From NCBI GenBank assembly GCA_028691595.1, contig JAQUZA010000194.1:1-6394 (forward strand): a DNA stretch of 6,394 bases, in the 5' to 3' direction. The stretch's first letter is position 1, and the number at the start of each line of letters is the position of its first letter. A program made the position numbers and the translations under genes. Origin of the DNA: Candidatus Rifleibacteriota bacterium (GTDB taxonomy: Bacteria > Muiribacteriota > Ozemobacteria > Ozemobacterales > Ozemobacteraceae). The notes below the pieces were generated by a model, which was not told where the DNA came from, did no database searches, and worked only from the letters and a program-made list of their open reading frames with translations. Positions 4,732-6,394 of the stretch are shown here, in pieces.

Positions 4732-6394
4732 AACCTTCAGTAAAACGCAAAGACCTCAGGCATACCCGTGCCTACTACATTAAATGGCTCTTCAACGAAT
4801 ACCGGCCACACTGGCGCATGGTTCTGTTTCTGCTGTTTCTGACCTTTCTCTCGACAATTATCGCAGTGCTTTTTCCGATGGTGCTCAAACACATTATCGA
4901 CAGCCTGGTTGTTGGTCTGAAAAGCTTTCAGGCTGGAACCACTACCCTCGAAGCCGCTCAGCACGAGCGCAACCGCATGCTGCTGATGCTGCTGGCGATG
5001 GGCCTCGGGCCGATATTTTCCGGCATTTACCCCTATTTCAGAGCAAGAATGAATGTCACTTTTGAAATGTATTTTCGCGAAAAATTCTTTGCCGAAATAC
5101 TCTCAAAGGGGCACCGCTTTTTTCTGAAATTCAGAACCGGTGATCTTGTCACCCGCCTGACTGAAGATATCAGAACCAATCCCCCCGGGTTGTCGTGGTT
5201 GTGTTGCTCGGGTATTTTCAGGGCAATAAACTCGGCGAGCATTATTTTCTTCTGCGTGATCTCGATGGGGCTGTTGCATTGGAAACTGGCTCTGGTGGCT
5301 TGTATTCCGTTGCCAATCATGCTGTTCATCTTTATAAAACTTGAGACCAGTTTTGGTGAAACCTTTAAAGACGTTCAGGAAGGCATGTCAGAAGGAAATG
5401 ACTTTCTTGAAGCAGCATATTCAGGCATTAAGATCATTGCCTCATTCAACGCCCGCAAACCCCAGCAGGAGCTTTTTGACAAGCTGCTTGAAAAACGTAT
5501 AGATCAGGAAATCAGGGTGGACAAACTCTGGGGCCTGTTCATGGTGTTTTTTGAGTTTCTCAATTATGTCGGTGAAATCATGGTCCTGATTTTTGGCGGT
5601 ATCATGGTAATTCGCGGTACGCTGACGCTGGGCACTTACTATGCCTTCTTCAGCTACCTCGGCATGATCATTTACCCGCTCATGGATATTCCGATGATGC
5701 TCGTAACCCTTACTCAGGCATGTGTTTCGATCGACCGTCTCGAAGACCTGCAGGAAGCTGATCGCGCCTGGCAGGATCTCGATGTCGATGGCAACACTGA
5801 AATTGAGGCCATCGAAAGCCTGAGTTTTGCCAATGTAAGCTTTAAGCATAATACCCTTGAAAAACTTGAAAAGCCTGAAGACAAAAGTGTTGCCACGGCA
5901 GATCATGTTGAGCAGGAACCCTTTTCATTCAATGATCTGAGTTTCTCGGTTAAGAGAGGCGAAAAGGTGGCCATCGTCGGGCAGATTGGCTCAGGAAAAA
6001 CGACACTGCTGAACCTGATTTCAGGGGTCATGAAACCTGATGAGGGTGTCGTAAATATCAATGGGCTGCCGCTTCCTTCAATCAGAAAGCAGTCGTTTCT
6101 CGATAAGATCGGTTATATTCAGCAGGAACCGGTGATTTTTTCCGAAACGATTCGCACCAATATCGACTTCTGGCGCAATCAGTCTGATGAACTGATTCAG
6201 TCTTGCGCGCGTCTGGCTCAGTTCGAGCACGAAGTTATGGCCTTTCCGGGCGGCTACACTGAGCCGGTTGGCCAGCGTGGTGTTACCCTCTCCGGCGGGC
6301 AGCGCCAGCGTCTTTCGATAGCTCGTGCCCTGGTGGGCAAACCTCAGTTACTGCTGATGGACGACATTACCGCCAGCCTCGATGCCGCCAATGA
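4728..6394 (+). CDS. ABC exporter half-transporter, subunit with degenerate Walker B (3' end outside window)
   Basis: The gene starts in the ATGA overlap with the previous stop. AGGAG (4716-4720) sits 7 bases upstream, so translation is coupled or at least well initiated. The frame is open to the right edge, giving 555 residues. Six membrane helices lie at about 30-52, 83-104, 165-183, 186-205, 268-293 and 300-330. The nucleotide-binding domain shows Walker A GQIGSGKTT (418-426, K424), Q-loop Q466, a canonical signature LSGGQ (521-525), Walker B LLLMDD (541-546) and D-loop ASLD (549-552). The catalytic Glu is replaced by Asp (D546), as in the non-catalytic subunit of heterodimeric exporters. 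The usual A-loop Tyr position seems to hold His (H374). A charged stretch of about 20 residues (375-397, KLEKPEDK and on) is inserted before the strand FSFNDLSFSV. The H-loop and C terminus are beyond the window. It should pair with the upstream subunit. Confidence 0.93.
   Translation, partial: MKPSVKRKDLRHTRAYYIKWLFNEYRPHWRMVLFLLFLTFLSTIIAVLFPMVLKHIIDSLVVGLKSFQAGTTTLEAAQHERNRMLLMLLAMGLGPIFSGIYPYFRARMNVTFEMYFREKFFAEILSKGHRFFLKFRTGDLVTRLTEDIRTNPPGLSWLCCSGIFRAINSASIIFFCVISMGLLHWKLALVACIPLPIMLFIFIKLETSFGETFKDVQEGMSEGNDFLEAAYSGIKIIASFNARKPQQELFDKLLEKRIDQEIRVDKLWGLFMVFFEFLNYVGEIMVLIFGGIMVIRGTLTLGTYYAFFSYLGMIIYPLMDIPMMLVTLTQACVSIDRLEDLQEADRAWQDLDVDGNTEIEAIESLSFANVSFKHNTLEKLEKPEDKSVATADHVEQEPFSFNDLSFSVKRGEKVAIVGQIGSGKTTLLNLISGVMKPDEGVVNINGLPLPSIRKQSFLDKIGYIQQEPVIFSETIRTNIDFWRNQSDELIQSCARLAQFEHEVMAFPGGYTEPVGQRGVTLSGGQRQRLSIARALVGKPQLLLMDDITASLDAAN

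Noticed and set aside
4737..5906. Frames of 60-154 codons on both strands inside the second ABC gene
   Set aside because: The region is continuously coding for an ABC half-transporter from 4728 to the window edge; these are shadows.

Overview
The window is ordinary bacterial chromosome-type DNA with compact genes on both strands and mid-range base composition. I see no mobile element, tRNA, rRNA or CRISPR. The organism cannot be named from this sequence. A two-cluster flavodoxin/ferredoxin fusion of the EFR1 type, a family common in anaerobes, hints at an anaerobic or facultative bacterium; that is inference only. The sigma-70-type promoter elements and Shine-Dalgarno sites look standard.

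Layout. Positions 2-379 (+) are the 3' end of an unrecognised gene whose start lies outside the window. It converges on a minus-strand pair: a small three-helix membrane protein (1607-1329) followed by the EFR1-type flavodoxin/ferredoxin protein (1210-404). A roughly 300-base gap (1608-1911) separates this pair from a plus-strand gene for a soluble 249-residue protein of unknown function (1912-2661). The gap carries candidate promoters for that gene.

The most interesting part is 2662-6394. A full-consensus promoter (TTGACA, 17-base spacer, TATAAT; 2677-2705) drives a 17-codon open reading frame (2753-2806) with a perfect AGGAGG ribosome site. A strong intrinsic terminator (2824-2858) follows. 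Only after it come two ABC half-transporter genes overlapping by ATGA (2911-4731, and 4728 running off the right edge). This is the layout of a leader-peptide attenuator in front of a multidrug-type exporter, comparable to what is known for bmrB-bmrCD of Bacillus subtilis. The leader's ribosome site can also pair with codons inside the leader.

The two ABC proteins carry complementary defects. The first has a normal Walker B glutamate but a degenerate signature (LSYGE). The second has a normal LSGGQ signature but Asp in place of the Walker B glutamate. Together they predict a heterodimeric exporter with one catalytic and one degenerate ATP site. The substrate cannot be read from the sequence.
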